Assembly: GCA_000934455.1 (NCBI GenBank)
Contig: KN882814.1
Span: forward strand, 159,685 to 188,435
Length of the DNA stretch: 28,751 bases
Direction: 5' to 3'
Source: Apostichopus parvimensis
Lineage: Eukaryota > Echinodermata > Holothuroidea > Aspidochirotida > Stichopodidae
The translations under genes were made by a program, and so were the position numbers. Each line of letters starts with the position of its first letter. The first letter of the stretch is position 1. This document shows positions 10,761 through 20,925 of this stretch, one piece after another. Under the pieces are notes generated by a model that was given only the letters and a program-made list of their open reading frames with translations, had not been told where the DNA came from and did not search any database.

Positions 10761-11488
10761 TTTGTTGTTGTGAATATTAATGGCTTTCAGCCACTATGCA
10801 TGATGTAATGCGATTAAAATTTTAAGAGACGTTATGAAAGTTGACTTGTTCTTTTTTAAAGCAGTTAAGCAATCTTTGCACTCATCCTTCGATCCAGGGG
10901 CGGTCTGCTATCAATATTGTCACTGGGAATGTTCATTATATTGAAAGAGCCCCCTCAACCACGTAAAAACCATGCAATAGAGATAATTTGGAACAAAAAG
11001 TAATTGACAAGAATATACTTACAGGTATTGAGTTCAACATATGAAATGGTGCAGAGTAGAAGTGCCCAAATCGTATATGTATTGGAAAGGAGGAATATGA
11101 AAATTAGCATCATATCTAGAACTGATTAAAGAGCCCCTATATTGGGGCCTCTAATTGTCAAATATTGGTTTCCTATGCTAGGCATAGGTGTGTTGCAACG
11201 AACCTCTATATCAGTTATATTTCATATGAAATTAATCGTAACTTGAATGCATTGACCAGGTGCCCTCTCAACTGTGCTGTATGAATATTATGGTAATAGC
11301 ATATGAAGGGACCCCGATGCCCCCGATATTGGTAGGTTCCCGGGAAATTGTCCTGCTTCCCGGTGGGCCAGTCCGCCCTTGCTTCTGTACCTTCATCGTA
11401 CAGTGAAATGACACCATGGATCAACTCTGACTCATTGAAATTGCTACTCAGCGTTGTAATTATATCGAACCATTGTTCCTGGTAGATA
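10761..11488. other. Unique spacer, no gene recognised
   Basis: Unrelated to copies B and C. A slightly GC-richer stretch at about 11310-11400, with several CCCGG and CCCCGAT motifs, stands out from the AT-rich surroundings and may be repeat-derived. No convincing exon or RNA gene was seen. Confidence 0.4.
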
Positions 11489-11990
11489 AGTAATATTAAT
11501 GATTTAACTACTATATTGTCCAATTCTTTTTAATGTATCCAAATTATTAGATTTGTACTTTTTGCTGATGATTTTTTGTCTCCAAATGACGACATCGAGG
11601 TACTATGCAGAGTTGTAAACAATGAACTCCTAAACCTCAATGTATGGTTAACAAGCTATCTCTCAGTGTTAGCTAAATAAGTTGCATGCTATTTACCAAT
11701 CGCCCTTTCAATACTTATCTGGAAGTTACTATAAATGGAGTTCACATATAAGGAGTTTATGTGACGACGTTTCTTGTTGTACATATAGATCATAAACTGA
11801 ACTGGAAGGAACACCTTAATAATTTACAACAAAAAATAAATTAATTAAAAACTTTCTAACGGTATTGGAAAAAGAGAAGCGTGCTTTACATTTATACTGT
11901 GCAATTTTTGTTCCATATCTCAACTATTGTGCTGAAGTATAGGGAAATAATACAGTAAAAATATGCATACAAGGAAAAACAACTTTGTAT
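11489..11990 (+). pseudogene. Decayed LINE reverse transcriptase fragment
   Basis: Pieces of a non-LTR retrotransposon reverse transcriptase can be read in order: NINDLTTILSNSF (11492-11530), then the catalytic-site segment FADD (11561-11572) followed by NDDIEVLCRVVNNELLNLN, then a WLT segment, then TTFLVVHIDHKLNWKEHL (about 11764-11817), and LYCAIFVPYLNYCAEV near 11897-11944. The order and spacing match the FADD palm and the following thumb region of CR1/Jockey-like LINEs. Several in-frame stops and frame changes show it is dead. The 5' and 3' limits of the insertion were not found; the 3' part may run toward the assembly gap. Confidence 0.8.
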
Positions 11991-12160
11991 TTTTACTTCA
12001 GGATCAAACTTTAAAATTTCCTTGATTATACTATTAAAATATTAAAATAGTAAATATATCGTAATTTTTAATTAAAAAAAACGTACAAAAAACAGTTATT
12101 AGAACCCCAGATGGTTTCAAGTTAAGATTCTTGATAATAAGTAACTTTAATACAAGTGAA
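11991..12160. other. AT-rich DNA before the assembly gap
   Basis: Very AT-rich, with many TTAAAATATTAAAA-like runs. It could be the 3' end of the LINE copy or unrelated. Nothing else seen. Confidence 0.3.
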
Positions 12161-12637
12161 NNNNNNNNNNNNNNNNNNNNNNNNNNNNNNNNNNNNNNNN
12201 NNNNNNNNNNNNNNNNNNNNNNNNNNNNNNNNNNNNNNNNNNNNNNNNNNNNNNNNNNNNNNNNNNNNNNNNNNNNNNNNNNNNNNNNNNNNNNNNNNNN
12301 NNNNNNNNNNNNNNNNNNNNNNNNNNNNNNNNNNNNNNNNNNNNNNNNNNNNNNNNNNNNNNNNNNNNNNNNNNNNNNNNNNNNNNNNNNNNNNNNNNNN
12401 NNNNNNNNNNNNNNNNNNNNNNNNNNNNNNNNNNNNNNNNNNNNNNNNNNNNNNNNNNNNNNNNNNNNNNNNNNNNNNNNNNNNNNNNNNNNNNNNNNNN
12501 NNNNNNNNNNNNNNNNNNNNNNNNNNNNNNNNNNNNNNNNNNNNNNNNNNNNNNNNNNNNNNNNNNNNNNNNNNNNNNNNNNNNNNNNNNNNNNNNNNNN
12601 NNNNNNNNNNNNNNNNNNNNNNNNNNNNNNNNNNNNN
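12161..12637. other. Assembly gap (477 N)
   Basis: A run of 477 undetermined bases. Apparent open frames across it are artefacts. The order and distance of its flanks depend on the assembly. Confidence 0.99.
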
Positions 12638-13668
12638 ATAAATGACTGAACGAACAAACGGAGGGTATGCTGTAGCAACTGTATCTGTCGTGTGAGTACG
12701 GGCTAGGAACCAGATGTAGCTTGATCATTCGCGGCCCAGTCATATAGTTCTCGATTGATAGTGAGAAACTCATTGTCATTTTTTGAGGGTCGCATTTCCT
12801 TTGATTGGGTTCAAATTATGTAGTCGAGCATCATGTGCCATGCCTTGTGCCATCAAAACGGATTTAACGAGACTGAATGGAAGAACAAAATGCACATCAA
12901 ATATGTTTTAGGTCTCTGGACAAGAGCCTCACTGACAGGGAGCTCTAGCAGGTCTTCGAGCAAAGCTCCAAAAAGGTCTCTGGACGATAGCTCGATATGC
13001 AAACGATGGCTTTAAGTGCTGTTGTTAGTTCCATAAACTGCGACTGCCGCAATTTCCCGAAAACGCCCTCTAACTATAACCTTTATCCTGTACAAAGTGT
13101 CGCACTGCAATAAACTGTATACGCCAAGTCAGTGAGTACGTTGTATCGCCAGTGGTGAATGTATGCAACATATAATTGTATGTGTCACGGAGAGATTAGG
13201 GATCTTACTAACATATTCCTGCTTTCTTCTGGGATTCAGTGCTTGACTGCCAAGCATTTGATTAATTTCTTGTTTTAATTGGACCAAAGATACATCAATA
13301 TTTCCATGGCGTATTGACAAGGATTTGGTCATGATCATGTTACGTGTAACAATATCTAAAGAAGTTAGTATTTAACTATATACCAACTTAACAGCGCAAT
13401 CAATATTTCTAGTCGACTATACACACCTCAACTCTGCGAGAAATATGTGCTGCACTTTTTATTCATAAAGGACCAGATTAATATTTGAAAATTAATTTAT
13501 TACATTTTATTTAGTGCACCAGAATAACAATTCAAGAATCACTTTTAGCCATCACGTCTTTTGATTGCAGCTATATCGCTGATTATAAATAGGTGATTAA
13601 AATTGTAAGCGGACATTGCAAAAAGACATTGGCACACTTATAAACTGCTAAAAAAGTACAGCCTGAAA
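12638..13668. other. 5' flank of gene B
   Basis: No gene seen. Contains two GGTCTCTGGAC motifs about 64 bases apart (about 12911 and 12975). A tract ending TTTTGATTGCAG at 13570 resembles a splice acceptor, but the TATA box just after it suggests transcription starts downstream instead. No similarity to the flanks of A or C was visible beyond short AT-rich matches. Confidence 0.4.
13584..13591 (+). promoter_or_regulatory. TATA box of gene B
   Basis: TATAAATA lies 78 bases before the gene B start codon. That allows a short unspliced 5' leader beginning around 13610-13620 and supports a single-exon gene. Genes A and C have no equally clear TATA box at this distance. Confidence 0.5.
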
Positions 13669-14955
13669 ATGTCAATAAAGGGTATTTTCGTCCTTATGCT
13701 GATCTTTGTTTTCTTGATTGCTTATTCTTCTCCAGCGGAGATAAAATATGCACAATTTCGAAATATAAATGATGATCATGTACAACAATTCCCGTTCGGT
13801 AGTAAGGTAGGGATTTACTGTGTGCAGAAGACAAGCAGCAAGACAGACATCACTATCTTCGATAAAGGTACTATACACATAGTTGAAAATTCGGTTTTAC
13901 AGGATGGGTTCTCAGACACTTATCAGTTTGAAGTGATTAATTCAACGACTTCTCTGTTTACAATAAATAACCTAACCCGTCAGTTAAATGACACAACTTT
14001 TACATATTCGAGCGACCAGCAATTATTTGCCACTATCGTGGGCTTTAATCCGATAAATGATGTTAATCCTACGTGTACGTCGTCATATCAGTCTCGATTC
14101 ATATTTGAGGATTCGGTACAAAGTGACATCGAGATGAATTGTTCTTCAGAGGAAGGAGACCCACCAGTGAGGATGTCAACTTACATCAGAGATGGACATG
14201 AAATCAATGACGTCACTAACATATCAAACAGAACAGTACTCTCTCACCCGGACCCCTCGAAGACTCTATCATTCTCATCGTACTTTAACTCATCATTTAA
14301 CAATAGTGTATTTGTCTGCAATGTCTCTCAACAATTACCAGCACCTTATCAGAGTTATCGAGGATCTTGCTCCTTCGGACCTATTCTGTTTCTCCCTTTG
14401 TTCTCTGTCACAGCTACTCCATCAAATGTAAACTTTAGTGATGTTAGGAATGCAGTATTGCGTTGTACCAGTAATGTGAGTGAAGTAAGACTATCCTGGA
14501 CTAAAATCCCAACTCATTGGAAATATGATATTAAGGAAAGCGATGCATCCATTCAACTCAATGTATTGGATACCGGAAGTGGCGTCTACTCAGTTGACAT
14601 ACAATGTGTTGGTTACTATGGAGATAGAGTCATCACAACAACAGTACATATATCATTTTCACCACTGTCTGTCCTTGTAACCAATCTAGCAATATATTTA
14701 ACCTTGGTGATCATCATCATTGTTGTTACTTGTGTTGCTGTTGTGTTTCTTCTTAGTCGCGTTTATGTGACAAATATTCGACAAAAGAAGGATACAATTC
14801 AAATGGATGATGCTTCCGTAGACGTTTTACCGGGAATTCTTCCCACAAAGAACTATGTGAACATCAATTCATCGTCATTTACATATGACAGTGGTGGTTA
14901 TGTCTCTCCATGTGAACCTTTACAAGACGATGAACAGTATGATATTGTTAAATGA
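13669..14955 (+). CDS. Gene B: three-Ig-domain single-pass membrane receptor
   Basis: 428 residues in one exon. The signal peptide is residues 1 to about 21 (GIFVLMLIFVFLIAYSS core). D1 (about 24-130) resembles D1 of gene C but not gene A. It keeps C51, but its expected partner is tyrosine (Y113 in TFTYSS, where gene C has FRCQ), so this domain cannot form the usual disulfide. D2 has C158/C217 plus flanking C136 and C234. The single membrane-proximal domain has C266/C313 and W278. A helix at about 337-363 precedes a tail with Y396 (YVNI), Y406, Y411 (YVSP) and Y424 (YDIV). The membrane-proximal domain is a hybrid of the two types seen in gene A. The start has an adenine three bases before the ATG (GAAAATGT). 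A TATA box lies upstream. Ligand and signalling outcome are unknown. Confidence 0.88.
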   Translation: MSIKGIFVLMLIFVFLIAYSSPAEIKYAQFRNINDDHVQQFPFGSKVGIYCVQKTSSKTDITIFDKGTIHIVENSVLQDGFSDTYQFEVINSTTSLFTINNLTRQLNDTTFTYSSDQQLFATIVGFNPINDVNPTCTSSYQSRFIFEDSVQSDIEMNCSSEEGDPPVRMSTYIRDGHEINDVTNISNRTVLSHPDPSKTLSFSSYFNSSFNNSVFVCNVSQQLPAPYQSYRGSCSFGPILFLPLFSVTATPSNVNFSDVRNAVLRCTSNVSEVRLSWTKIPTHWKYDIKESDASIQLNVLDTGSGVYSVDIQCVGYYGDRVITTTVHISFSPLSVLVTNLAIYLTLVIIIIVVTCVAVVFLLSRVYVTNIRQKKDTIQMDDASVDVLPGILPTKNYVNINSSSFTYDSGGYVSPCEPLQDDEQYDIVK

Positions 14956-15126
14956 GTATTCTTTACTCTTAAAAACAATTCTTCATCTTTAATGTTTGCA
15001 TTTAATTCGTTATGTGTTTTTTTGTGTGTAATTGTTATGAATACTGTACTCATAGTACTATTATTAGAGTAACCGTTACACTCGAAAACAGTTAATCAAT
15101 GAAGTTACACTTTTGCATCATATATA

Positions 15127-15132
15127 ATTAAA
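15127..15132 (+). promoter_or_regulatory. Candidate polyadenylation signal ATTAAA, gene B
   Basis: ATTAAA, about 170 bases after the stop codon, at the position equivalent to that of gene A. Confidence 0.4.
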
Positions 15133-15282
15133 AATACATGTCACTTTGGTGGTATAAGTCTGTATACATCCGTCCCTTCAATGCGGTATTTGTGTTAAGG
15201 AAGCTGAACGGGCGTCTATCGATATAATACTACTCATAAATACCGCATGATGATTCGAGCGCCCTTAAACTGAGATAACATA

Positions 15283-15621
15283 ATGCTTAACAAAGCGTTT
15301 GGTTCCAAATTAATCAATTGGTGTGTACGAGGGAAGACAGTCTTTCGGTGTCTCTGCTTGGCATACTTTAAAGAAGTTCATGTCACCTACTATAGAAAAG
15401 GCGAAAGTGTAATCGAGATAGGAATAAAATTGGAATGGGAGCCTTTGACATCTTACACTTTAATTCCAATATGTGGACGAGTTGTCCTGAAGGTAACAGA
15501 TAACATATCTGCAATTTATACTGCGAGGGTGACCATTGCTGTGATTAACTCTGGGTACTATAGAGTCCGTTTTATCAGCGCCACCATGCTCGGTGAGGAG
15601 AGCCTGTGTGGCATACTTTAA
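15283..15621 (+). CDS. 112-codon open frame of unknown status
   Basis: An ATG-started frame encodes 112 residues with no signal peptide or membrane helix. The C-terminal half alternates hydrophobic residues in a beta-strand-like way (YTARVTIAVINSGYYRVRF); NSGYY recalls the D-x-G-x-Y turn before the second cysteine of an Ig domain, but the cysteine is absent. The equivalent DNA after genes A (about 2635-2935) and C (about 22548-22890) is shifted by indels and, in A, a missing block. It could be a relic of an older Ig domain gene, a young small gene, or chance; several unrelated frames of about 100 codons occur in this window, so chance is a serious option. Confidence 0.2.
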   Translation: MLNKAFGSKLINWCVRGKTVFRCLCLAYFKEVHVTYYRKGESVIEIGIKLEWEPLTSYTLIPICGRVVLKVTDNISAIYTARVTIAVINSGYYRVRFISATMLGEESLCGIL

Positions 15622-16554
15622 CTACATGACGTTTCCCTCCGTTTTAAGTGACCTTTTGTATGACCCACAGTCCCACAACTGACCTCCACACACACAATGA
15701 CTGATTGGCGTACATGACGACAACGAATTAATTTCCCCTTGGTCGCATTTGTTAGGACTAAGCAACTTTTGATGCGAACTACCACCCACGGCCGACTAAC
15801 AGACTGAAAGATACATAGTATATAGTATAAAGTATAAAGTAGTGATTGCAATTTATGACTTGGCTACTACATAAACATACAATATTATTTTGATTAAATT
15901 TTAACTTTCTGGCTTTGTTACACAGATGGTGGTTCATGAGGGGAAATCATGTAATACACTTTACAACTGATATGATGTTGATACATGTGGTGCAATATAG
16001 ATTAACACAGTGCATTTCCTGCTTACATCAGTTAACGAGCTTTACACACTAATAAGCGTTGAACGCCTAATTAGGTAATACTGAACAGGTCGTTTGTTGC
16101 AAAGTCAAGAGGTACAGTATCAAATCGAAAGAAAATCTCGACAATGAGAGTGTTTTGATAACACTCCAGGAGAACTTAGATAATGCATACGTTTATACAC
16201 AGCGTTCTTAAGTAGTTTACTTTCGTCATCACAAACACGATTGCTATATGTTATATGTTCAATAAGTTGTGCCTGTATCAGCAGTAGTACATAAGTCAAG
16301 ACTTGCTTTTCCAATCCTCGAAAAATTTTAATTTTCGTTTTTGAAAAACATAAACATATCCACTATATAAAGTAAGGTGATAGTTAATCTGTTCTTTGTT
16401 CAACTCCTTCCTGTTCTGATTATGCTAATAACGAAATTTGTGCATTGGGTGTTGAGATTGTCTCTAGATGAAGCATACTCTCAACACAGAAATAGCTATT
16501 CCATGAACTTTGACATGTCATGTCTAACAGTTTGTCTGAGGTCATCTTTTAAAG

Positions 16555-18010
16555 AGGTTATGAAATGGAAAATTTTCATGTCTTGGAATGATTTATCTAC
16601 ATTACTACAACACCATCCATGCACAAATTTCCGTCAATGCGGCTTCAAACGCCAAAAATTCGCTGTCAAAATATTCCCTAGAGACCTCTCGAGATGCCAC
16701 TCGTAAAAAAAATCAAAGCTGTCCACCGCAGTTCATCTGACGTCATCAAAGGAACCATTTCAGGCAAAGCCGACTCCCCGCTTTTTACCGATACGGCGTT
16801 ATACGGTTTGCTACATGTAACCACAACACTCTTCTAATCAATTGAAAATGTCTTCTCCTGAATCTTCCGATTCCGAGGAAATAGGTCTTCACCTCTCAGG
16901 ACATTCGTAAGGTTTGACGAAAATAATTTTCTTGAGGAAGAAGAGGAGGAAATAGTTTTCGAGGGTGATGAAGATATCGGTGTTTTTCCCTATCAACGGT
17001 GTTTTTCCCTCTTGCAGAAGAATTGTAAAACAATCCCGATGGCCGAGACGCATCGCTGCCGATCGAAGGCCCCGAGCAGAACGGTTGGACTACTCTGAAC
17101 CGAAACTGGTCGGTTGAGCATAAACAAAACCACCGTTATTAAAACCATCATATGATTTAAATTATCTCGAATATCGATGATCCTGCTACTTAATTTCGTA
17201 GCGAAGCTACTAGAATTTTGTTACTTACAGTGCAAGGAAAATGTGACATTCTGTACAGTGCAAGTGCAACCCTATAGTACTAGTAGTGGTAACATGTGGT
17301 CTAGACCTATCTAATAGACGTTGTATAACAGACTAGCCCGCGTAATTATATCATCCAACTGTTACGTAAAATCACAACACAACGCCAGTTTTACCACAAA
17401 AGAAAACTTGCAGATCTAGTATTGATTGTTCTAAACCCAACTGGCTTTAGGTTTTATGCAAAATATTAGGTAACCAAAAAACAAATCGTCATTTGCTGCA
17501 TCAAGGAGGCCTAGGCTATGGTCATAACAAGTAAATTGGCAACAGTATAGGCCTACAGGCACTCGTAACGTTGTGTATGTATAGTGTTTTGAACGAGTCG
17601 TGTTCAAATTCTTCGATTTCTGTCATCTTTTGGAAAAGCGTGCAGTAGAAATCCGTCATTACTTGTGGTGGAGCAACCTGCAACCACATATCGGCGCGGC
17701 ATATTTAACAGTTACGAGATAAATTTACGTTAAAACAAAACTCCAAACACCAAATCTCAATTACTACGGAGTACTGCAACATTGTAAAAAATGTAAACAA
17801 AGCGTCCCAGAAGTGAGCTGAGTTCCTTGACTGACGTCACGCCGCATTACCGTAAATACAACAATTTTTAGAAAGTTTTTATTACCCTCGAATTTTTGAT
17901 CGTTTATTCCTCAAGGATGCAAGCTTCGTCTGACACAAATTGGATATCATTGGAAAGCTACGAGTGTACAGAATACGATGATTAAGAAAAATATTTCCAT
18001 TTCATAACCT
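16555..18010. mobile_element. 1.46-kb terminal-inverted-repeat DNA transposon, defective
   Basis: The outer ends are inverted copies: AGGTTATGAAATGGAAA at the left and its reverse complement at the right, then a looser match (ATTTTC against TATTTTTC). Copies A and C lack it and read GTCATCTTTTCATGG or GTCATCTTTTAATAG across the site. The target duplication is unclear: TTTTAAAG on the left against TTTTCATG on the right share only the first four bases plus scattered matches. Inside, an ATG at 16847 opens MSSPESSDSEEIG, and after a frameshift an acidic run (FLEEEEEEIVFEGDEDIG) follows, like the disordered N terminus of a transposase. The rest of the protein is missing, so this copy is non-autonomous. 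Superfamily not assigned. Confidence 0.75.
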
Positions 18011-18524
18011 TTTTCATGGAAAGTAAATCACAAAGCAACCTATGTTCTCATTACACGTATGCTTTGTCCGGATACAGAACTCCTTTAAAGTGTGTAAATT
18101 TTCAGTTTCGATTATTTTATCGTAAAAAGCATTTCCTGGAACTAATTGAGCAATGCTACATTAAAACAAGTACAACTCTTGCGCAGACCATTCTTTGAAG
18201 TGTTTGCTTGAGTCGTGACAAATTGTAAAATAAACATTAAAACCGAAAGACTGACATTTCGAGCAGGAAGTTTGAACTGAAAGAAATGTCATGTCAAGTA
18301 AATAATGTATACAATATTATCAACTCTGCATTTAGAGCAAGACCAAGATTGAAGTTGAAAACTTTTGAGATCAAACGCTACTAAATATACATTGCGTTCG
18401 ATAATTCATATTTGCACTAAGTCTATGATGCATTGAATTAGACAAACCTAAACAATGGAGAAAGATTAACTGATATTAAGCTTTCTATTTGCTCTCTATA
18501 CGTTTTAACATATTCTTTAACACG
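18011..18524. other. Duplicated spacer between two insertions, copy B
   Basis: Aligns with about 3850-4340 of copy A and about 23770-24280 of copy C. No gene; the open frame of 60 codons here is not conserved in the other copies. Confidence 0.6.
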
Positions 18525-18986
18525 TGTACATGTAAGTTGGCCTTACGTTTCGATCCTAGCAGGATCTTCTTCAAAGGCTAAATGACAAGTAACAGTAACA
18601 TAAGGGACAGAAACAGACATAGAATACAAACATGTTAATGAGCATGGTGAACACAAAGAGATAGATGTAAGGGCATTAGTAGACAAGGGATGGAGAGAAG
18701 AAAGAAACAAACAAACAGGGGAAGAGGAGAGGTAGGAGATAAACAGTGGAGGGACCAAGAGAGGATTAAGGGAAGGGGCTAGGGAATAAGCTGGAGAAGG
18801 ACAAAGATAGGAAGGTGTGGAGAAAAAGGGTGGAAGAGAGCTTTGAGAAGAGGAGTGAATGGGGGGAGAGGGGAGAAGGAGGGGGGACAGAAGAAAAGTT
18901 AGTCATGACCTTCCTGAATGTTGAGCCCATGAGGTTGATCTTCTTTAACGTTGAGCCCATGAGGTTGATCTTCTTTATTTTGATCT
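18525..18986 (-). mobile_element. Purine-rich insertion with hammerhead-like end
   Basis: Roughly 460 bases absent from copy C, which reads straight across as CCTTAACATGTCAGG. Flanks TTCTTTAACACG (18513-18524) and TTCTTTAGCATG (18987-18998) look like an imperfect 12-bp target duplication. On the plus strand most of it is purine-rich (many GGGAGAGG and GAAAGA runs). Near its left edge the minus strand has a hammerhead-like core. Such a core occurs in terminal repeats of Penelope-like retroelements and in retrozymes, which is the suggested affinity. No reverse transcriptase is present. Confidence 0.6.
18546..18574 (-). ncRNA. Degenerate hammerhead-ribozyme-like core
   Basis: On the minus strand, TTGAAGA is followed by A, a stem GATCC/GGATC with loop TGCTA, and GAAAC. 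The hammerhead consensus is CUGANGA, stem II, GAAA; here the first base of the core is U instead of C, so self-cleavage is doubtful. Stem I and III pairing was not established. The layout matches the minimal hammerheads of Penelope-like elements. Confidence 0.35.
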
Positions 18987-18992
18987 TCTTTA
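18920..18992 (+). repeat. 30-bp tandem repeat, about 2.4 copies
   Basis: A 30-base unit containing GAGCCCATGAGGTTGATC begins at 18920 and again at 18950, and its last part (TTGATCTTCTTTA) recurs at 18980-18992. It ends at the right edge of the insertion and merges with the flanking TTCTTTA sequence. Confidence 0.85.
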
Positions 18993-19697
18993 GCATGTCA
19001 GGAAAGCCTGAAAATGTAACCGACGTTTCAGAAGTTTCAGCTGTTTCAGCTTACTTAAAGCCAATCACGGAAAATTATTTTGCATGTGACATTAATGAGT
19101 ATCTTTAGTTAATCAAAATCTACCTAAGCGTAGAAAGGACATCACATTACGAAACTTCAAATATCTGTACATTACCGTTGTGAACAGATGTACTAAACGG
19201 TACAAAATCTGAAAACTATAACGTTTTGCAAACTAGTACTTAGTATCTAGTGTGTAAAATGGCAATTTGATAATTGTATTACTATGCAGGTAGAGAACCT
19301 CTTGTCAACAAGGTTTGCTTCAGATTTGTGACGTATTTACAAGAAATAGTGTGAAAAACATTCATTTTCAGATATACCAATGTCATTGTCGTCATTGTGG
19401 ATGTCCCTTCCTCGTTCAGATTGCTGAATCAGTTCTTCTGATATTGGTATTGGTCACCTTCGAAAATAGTGTGAATAGTCTCCTTTAGTTGGACAGCGCT
19501 TACACGAGTAAATTTTTTTTATTTGACGAATTGATATTTCATTAATATATCCAAAGTATCATAATATGACGTGACAGACTGTGTGTTTGAGGTGGGTGTA
19601 TCATCATGTATTTGTCATGCTTATTAAATACATTTGTCGATATTTATAGATGTTTGTCGATAAGCAAATAATAAATTTGATTGCATTTCAAATACCA
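18987..19697. other. Right part of copy B with deletion scar
   Basis: The sequence passes from ACCGACGTTTCAG (matching 24325-24338 in copy C) to TTTCAGCTTAC (matching about 25016) within 20 bases. The roughly 680 bases holding the fossil receptor piece in A and C are missing. Short TTTCAG repeats at the junction (19026-19050) suggest repeat-mediated deletion. The rest matches A and C up to 19697. No gene. Confidence 0.7.
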
Positions 19698-20925
19698 GTG
19701 TGTTTTACAGGTTCTTTCAGTATATGTAGAAGTACCTCCAAAAGACGTCTATCTTCAATCGCTGGTACCAGGGTACAGTAATAATTTTGGTTTCAAATGT
19801 CCCGGTTGTAATGTCCATGTTTTCAGATACGTATAACGCAGGCACGGATCAAGGCGCTGAAGAGTTATAAGGGAAAATTACTACTTGTAAATTGTTCCTA
19901 GAAAATGTTGTCATTTCGCATTCATTTCCCGTATTCTTTGAAATGGACAAAAATAAAAGAGAGACCGCTGTGTTTCCCACAGAGAAAGAAGTGTATAAGC
20001 CGATTCACACGTGTTTTTGGCTACATAATACATGATTTGAAACAAGAGATTGACAATTCAGATATGGAATCCCTGGAAATATTGTATAGCATATAAAAAA
20101 TGTCAGCATTATAGTTGTACTCAAGATTCAAAAAGGTCCAACATGTGTTTTATAGAGATGTAAAGTGGGCTTATGTTAGCTAGTAAAGTTAATGATTATG
20201 CAGAATGATTTGTTTTTATCTTAAGTTTAATATCAACCAATGGCGTACCTACCACTTGTTGAGGTGCTAAGATGTTATGCCGACTGGGAGAAGGGTGACA
20301 ACATATTTGCCATTACTATACTACTATGCAAAATGACTCGGTCACCATATGCGTTTTGTCATTCACTGTATGTGCCTTGAGACTTTCGTAAATAGCGCTC
20401 TCATTCAATCAAAAACCAAATGAATATATATCCCTCACGAGAAACGAATCAAGGCATTCCATCGAAAGTGTCCGTACGGAGCATTTGTTTCCTGATTGAG
20501 TCACGAGTTGAAAAGCCGCAACCTGCAAGTACAATTATATTTTTATTCAAATATCGGATGGAAACATGTTGAAAAAGTTGTCTATTGACTAATATGTGTC
20601 TGATGGACAGATGACGAATATAAGTAAGGCATGCATGGACCTGAAAGTACAAAGGACTCATCTCTTTGGATTTAATTCTAGTTTGCAGTGAATTCTAGTT
20701 TTCATATTTTATGCAATGGATTAATTCTTCTAGATCAGTAAACTATACTGGGTAATTTCTGAAGGATTTTAACGACACGGGTAACTTTCGCATTAAATAT
20801 CACTTTTGTGAATTGAGACCTCAATAGAGGGAAGTTCGATTGAAATATGTCAAGCTATAATTTATATGGGATTTTTGTCCGAGCCAAACATTGTTTGTAT
20901 AACCTGCACATTACGCAGCTTTAAA
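19698..20925. other. Unique 5' flank of gene C
   Basis: No supported gene. Two short open stretches were noticed: 19720-19836, containing FKCPGCNVHVF and preceded by a TTCTTTCAG acceptor-like tract, and 19905-20096. Neither is recognised, and neither has a partner exon that could be identified. No clear TATA box for gene C was found; AAATAT near 20796 is weak. Confidence 0.35.

Larger units (their letters stand above)
14956..16554. other. 3' flank of gene B, duplicated
   Basis: Conserved with the 3' flanks of A and C. It contains the candidate polyadenylation signal and one open frame, both listed separately. No other gene seen. Confidence 0.6.
14098..19697 (+). repeat. Segmental duplication, copy B
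   Basis: Matches copy A (1195 to about 5830) and copy C (21355 to about 25600) from D2 rightwards. It differs by two insertions (16555-18010 and 18525-18986) and by loss of the fossil receptor piece at about 19030-19052. Homology ends at AAATACCAGT, where A and C continue together. Confidence 0.85.

Noticed and set aside
12034-12779. Long apparent open frames across the N run
   Set aside because: They exist only because undetermined bases contain no stops.
12900-13000. Possible structured element from repeated GGTCTCTGGAC motifs
   Set aside because: Only two short copies, with no consistent spacing or pairing that would support a feature.
16377-16706. 109-codon frame crossing the left end of the TIR element
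   Set aside because: It spans the insertion boundary, so it cannot be an old gene; no motifs recognised.
18766-19108. Overlapping open frames on both strands in the purine-rich tract
   Set aside because: Low-complexity purine/pyrimidine sequence inside an insertion gives stop-poor frames by composition.
20866-20925. Upstream in-frame ATG that would extend gene C by 20 residues
   Set aside because: It would place about 20 mostly polar residues before the signal-peptide core; the ATG at 20926 aligns with gene B and has a better context (AAAATGA).
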